64,000 nucleotides of DNA from the NCBI RefSeq assembly GCF_049959315.1, contig NZ_CP188201.1, one strand, 5' to 3'. The position numbers and the translations under genes are program-made. Shown here in pieces: positions 60,670-64,000 of the stretch. The notes beneath the pieces are model-generated. The model was not told where the DNA came from, ran no database searches, and was given only the letters and a program-made list of their open reading frames with translations. The stretch comes from Serratia proteamaculans_D. Lineage in GTDB: Bacteria; Pseudomonadota; Gammaproteobacteria; Enterobacterales; Enterobacteriaceae. The stretch's first letter is position 1; every line of letters begins with the position of its first letter.

Positions 60670-62223
60670 TCAGGCGTTGGTAGCCGGTTTCTGCGCGCTT
60701 TTACCCTGAGTGTTTTCCATCATCCGGCGGATCGGGACGATCAGCAGGATCAGTACCGCAGCACAGATCAGCAGGGCAATCGAGCAGCGTGCGAACAGGT
60801 CAGGCAACATGTCCAACTGGTCGGCCTTCACATGGCCGCCAATCAGACCGGCCGCCAGGTTACCCAGTGCGCTGGCGCAGAACCACAGGCCCATCATCTG
60901 GCCACGCATTCTTTCCGGTGCCAGCAGGGTCATGGTTGCCAGCCCAATCGGGCTGAGGCACAGTTCGCCCAGCGTCAGCATCAGAATACTGCCCACCAGC
61001 CACAACGGAGAGACGCCTGCGCCACCGTTGCTCAGCACGTTCTGTGCTGCCAGCATCATCAGACCAAAGCCCGCTGCGGCAAACAAAATACCGATAACAA
61101 ACTTGGTGATACTGCTCAGGCGGATTTTGTTGCGTGCCAGTGCCGGCCATGCCCAGCTAAATACCGGTGCCAGCAGGATGATGAACAAGGCGTTGATGGA
61201 CTGGAACCACACCGCCGGGATCTCGAAGCCGCCCATCATACGGTTGGTATAGTCGTTGGCGAACAGGTTGAACGAGGTCGGTTTCTGTTCAAAGGCGGAC
61301 CAGAAGAAGGCCGCGGACACCAGCAGGATAAAGCAGACCAACAGGCGGGCACGCTCTTTACGGCTCAAACCGGCAAATACAAACAGATAAATGAAGTACA
61401 GGGTAACCGAGGCCGCGATCACGTAAACCAGCATACTGGCCACGGCGACCGGGTTAATCACAATGATGCCCTGGGCAATCAGGGTGATAACCACCGCCAC
61501 GCCGACCGCCAGCGCAATCAGCCAGGCACCGACACCGTTTTTCTTGGCGACCGGGCTGTTCCAGGTGGAGTCCAGGCCCACTTCGCTGTCATAGCGTTTC
61601 ATCGCCGGTACGGCGAACACACGGAAAATCACCAACGCCACCAGCATACCGATACCGCCGATACCGAAGCCCCAGTGCCAGCCGTGGGAACGAATCAGCC
61701 AGCCAGAGATCAGCGGGGCGATAAACGAGCCCATGTTGATGCCCATATAGAACAGTGAGAAGCCACCGTCGCGGCGGTTGTCGCCTTTCTTGTAGAGCGT
61801 ACCGACCATCACCGAGATACAGGTTTTGAACAGGCCGGAACCCAACACGATAAACATCAGGCCGATAAAGAACAGGTTGTTGCCCATAAAGGCGGACAGC
61901 GCGATCGACAGGTGGCCGAGGGCGATCAGAATAGAGCCGTACCAGACCGCTTTCTGCTGGCCCAGCCAGTTATCGGCCAACCAGCCGCCCGGCAGGGCCG
62001 CCAGATACATGCTGCCGGCAAAAATACCGACAATTGCCGAGGCATTCTCACGTGCCAGGCCCATGCCGCCGTCGTAGACCGTCGCGGCCATAAACAGGAT
62101 AAGTAATGGGCGAATGCCGTAAAACGAGAACCGCTCCCACATTTCGGTAAAGAACAGGGATCCCAGCGGATAAGGGTGGCCGAAGAAGGTCCGGCTTTCT
62201 TGGTTATTAACAGAGGATTGCAT
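60670..62223 (-). CDS. POT-family di/tripeptide:proton symporter (Dtp type)
   Basis: Peptide transporter of 517 residues with about 14 helices. The ExxER-type motif is in FFTEMWERFSFYGIRPLLILFM, followed by the loop KKGDNRRDGGFSLFYMGINMGSFIAPLISG and SAFFWSAFEQKPTSFNLFA (POT signature 2). Family is certain, but which of DtpA-D it corresponds to is not; the C-terminus and ARENASAIVGIFAGSMYLAALPGGWLAD fit the DtpB/DtpD/YjdL side loosely. Confidence 0.9.
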   Translation of the reverse strand: MQSSVNNQESRTFFGHPYPLGSLFFTEMWERFSFYGIRPLLILFMAATVYDGGMGLARENASAIVGIFAGSMYLAALPGGWLADNWLGQQKAVWYGSILIALGHLSIALSAFMGNNLFFIGLMFIVLGSGLFKTCISVMVGTLYKKGDNRRDGGFSLFYMGINMGSFIAPLISGWLIRSHGWHWGFGIGGIGMLVALVIFRVFAVPAMKRYDSEVGLDSTWNSPVAKKNGVGAWLIALAVGVAVVITLIAQGIIVINPVAVASMLVYVIAASVTLYFIYLFVFAGLSRKERARLLVCFILLVSAAFFWSAFEQKPTSFNLFANDYTNRMMGGFEIPAVWFQSINALFIILLAPVFSWAWPALARNKIRLSSITKFVIGILFAAAGFGLMMLAAQNVLSNGGAGVSPLWLVGSILMLTLGELCLSPIGLATMTLLAPERMRGQMMGLWFCASALGNLAAGLIGGHVKADQLDMLPDLFARCSIALLICAAVLILLIVPIRRMMENTQGKSAQKPATNA

Positions 62224-62701
62224 AACGTCTTCCCAATAAAATGCGCCGCATTTATGCAGCTTATACTGTGGTATGTATGTGTATTTAAGGAAGGTGATCC
62301 AGCCAGTGGCAGATTACCCGACAAAACCGCAGCCGCAGCGCCCGTTAACCGTGGAAAGCGCGTCGGCCTTTTTTCACTTGGCCAATGGTTTACATTGAGC
62401 GTGATATTATTTAACCATTTGATAACTGGATGGTGGTTTTGTCTAGTCCCTGTATCCCATTTTTTAGATGAAAAGTCGACAAACATCTCCTTTCCTGGTT
62501 TTTATGTTGGTTGCGGAGGGAATGTTATTGACAGGTGGTTTATTGCGCTAAAAGTTAATAACTTTTTTAAAAAACAATCAATTAAACTAAGATTTGTCTG
62601 AAGTGGGCAGGCAGGGTGGGTGTGAAAGGTATCAATACTAAAAGTAGGGTAAACGGGCCATCGGCCCAGTTTAGTGAGGGAAGTGGTGATAAATACGGCT
62701 A
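62224..62701. other. 478-base intergenic region between dtp and mdtG
   Basis: Contains the promoter of the peptide transporter gene and the 3' flank of mdtG. AT-rich around 62520-62600. No open frame with an RBS, no terminator with a T tract and no repeat is apparent. Confidence 0.4.
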
Positions 62702-63937
62702 TTACTCTTCCTGCAGGGTGTCTTCTCTCATTCGTTTCGGGCGACGTTGCAAACACCACCAGGAATAAACGGCGTTGAACAGCACCACCAGAGCGGTGAC
62801 GCAGAATACCGCACGGAAGCCATAACTGGCGGAGACGGCGGCCCCCATTAATGGGCCACTGACGTTGCCGATATCGCGGAACGATTGGTTATAGCTGAAG
62901 ATCCGCCCGGCGACCTGATTGGTGCAGTTGTAGATCAGCAAGGTTTGTACCGCCGGAAGCAGTGCGCCATCGGCAGCGCCTAGCAGGAAGCGAAGTACGC
63001 CGAGTTGCCACGGAGTTTGCACAAACGCCATCGGGATCAGTAATAGCACCGATACGATCAGCATAAACACCAGAATGCGCTCCGGGCCGATCCTGTCGCC
63101 CAGTTTGCCCAGCCGTGGCGCACTCATTAGCGCGGCGACACCCGGCACTGAAGCGATCAGGCCGCTGACAAAGGCCAGATTATGAATGTTACCGGCCAAA
63201 TCACGGACGTACAGCGTCAGGATCGGCGCGATGGATCCGGTGGCAATCTGAATAATCATGGTGGTGACAAACAGGCTGAGGATCAGCTTGGGGCTTTTTA
63301 GCGCCGCGAAAACCTGACGGGTGTGCAGCATGTCTTTTTTCTGCACCGGGGTGAATTGTTCTTTGACATACAGCAGCGTCAGAACAAAGCAGGTCAGCAG
63401 CACAGCGGCGGTAATGTAGAACACCGGCCGCAGGCCATACTGGTCGGCTAGCAGGCCGCCAATCAGCGGCCCAATCAATGCACCGCTGACGCCGCCGGTG
63501 GACAGGGTACCCAGGGCCCAACCGCTACGATTGCGCGGCACCTGTGTGGCAATCAGTGCATTGGCGTTGGGGATAAACCCGCCGAGCAGGCCCAGCACTG
63601 CGCGTAGAGCCAAAAACTGCCAAATATTCTGCGCCATGCCCATCAACAGCATCACTATCGACATGCCCAATGCCGATCGCAACAGCATCAACTTACGCCC
63701 ACGGCGATCGGCCAAACCGCCCCAGAACGGGGAGGCAATCGCAGAGAACAGGAAGGTAATGCTAAATACCAGCCCAGACCACATGTTCAGTGCCTGGTGG
63801 CCGGTAACGCCGAGGGTTTCTACATAAAGCGGCAGGAATGGCATGATCAGACTGAAGGCGGCACCGGTGAGGAAACACCCCAGCCAGGCAACAAAGAGGT
63901 TGCGTTTCCAGTTGATGAGTTCGGGTGCCGGAGCCAT
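62702..63937 (-). CDS. mdtG: MFS multidrug exporter MdtG
   Basis: Drug:proton antiporter of 411 residues, very similar to E. coli MdtG (YceE), which confers fosfomycin and deoxycholate tolerance: INWKRNLFVAWLGCFLTGAAFSLIMPFLPLYVETLG, GGFIPNANALIATQVPRN, GWALGTLSTGGVSGALIGPL, FLLGAADGALLPAVQTLL and FSYNQSFRDIGNVSGPLMGA. In E. coli it follows msyB directly; here about 6.4 kb intervene. The last 63 bases of the window hold no feature. Confidence 0.95.
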   Translation of the reverse strand: MAPAPELINWKRNLFVAWLGCFLTGAAFSLIMPFLPLYVETLGVTGHQALNMWSGLVFSITFLFSAIASPFWGGLADRRGRKLMLLRSALGMSIVMLLMGMAQNIWQFLALRAVLGLLGGFIPNANALIATQVPRNRSGWALGTLSTGGVSGALIGPLIGGLLADQYGLRPVFYITAAVLLTCFVLTLLYVKEQFTPVQKKDMLHTRQVFAALKSPKLILSLFVTTMIIQIATGSIAPILTLYVRDLAGNIHNLAFVSGLIASVPGVAALMSAPRLGKLGDRIGPERILVFMLIVSVLLLIPMAFVQTPWQLGVLRFLLGAADGALLPAVQTLLIYNCTNQVAGRIFSYNQSFRDIGNVSGPLMGAAVSASYGFRAVFCVTALVVLFNAVYSWWCLQRRPKRMREDTLQEE

Positions 63938-64000
63938 AAGTTCCTGTTACGTAAAGTAGAGGGCTTTGCTCGCATGAGCAGTCGGTCGGGCAAAGCAAAA

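Overview
The window looks like chromosomal DNA of an enterobacterium, most probably Serratia or a close relative (Yersiniaceae). Gene order matches E. coli in several blocks: yecF, uvrY-uvrC-pgsA followed by the Gly-Cys-Leu tRNA trio; opgC/opgGH-yceK-msyB; and mdtG. Between these lie moderately GC-rich accessory metabolic modules. I see no insertion sequence, integrase, CRISPR array or replication origin. The genus is inferred from overall gene content, not proven.

Layout. 1-1965: start of the rut pyrimidine-degradation operon (rutA, cut by the window edge) and divergent rutR with a RutR box between them. 1987-6012: cycA, the UvrC-like nuclease cho, a DedA-family protein and an ABM-domain monooxygenase. 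6118-13043: the most unusual module. It is a tight five-gene operon (PaaH-like dehydrogenase, PaaJ-like thiolase, 5-aminolevulinate-synthase-like enzyme, MFS exporter, PaaF-like hydratase) divergent from a LuxR regulator with an autoinducer-binding domain and no luxI. 13221-13649: a universal stress protein. 13696-24041: a hydroxyproline catabolic locus in two divergent operons around a PAS-AraC regulator. It holds epimerase, three-subunit D-hydroxyproline dehydrogenase, deaminase, ketoglutarate semialdehyde dehydrogenase, permease and pyrroline-2-carboxylate reductase. 24098-26204: lipoproteins, an orphan phage-type KilAC domain and yecF.

26970-30573: uvrY-uvrC-pgsA-tRNAs. 30855-36301: an AriR-like small protein, then an RpiR regulator with repeated HTH units divergent from a lactose/cellobiose-type PTS operon with a GH4 6-phospho-glucosidase. 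36501-39772: eptB behind a translationally coupled micro-ORF, and proP in the convergent direction. 40182-44668: a MacA-MacB-outer-membrane-factor efflux operon. 44923-45017: a degenerate tRNA-like gene. 45205-49056: small and hypothetical proteins, ylaC, a pair of tiny membrane ORFs and the CvrA/NhaP2 antiporter.

49376-63937: the osmoregulated periplasmic glucan genes opgC and opgGH, yceK, a GNAT acetyltransferase and msyB. A block not present at this site in E. coli follows (long-form LeuA, AraC regulator, BigR-type persulfide sensor with PmpA/PmpB and a VOC protein, POT peptide transporter), then mdtG.

For start codons I preferred the one with a visible ribosome-binding site and family-typical length, so several starts are internal to the longest open frame and several are GTG or TTG. 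All functional calls rest on reading translated sequences by eye; no database search was run.
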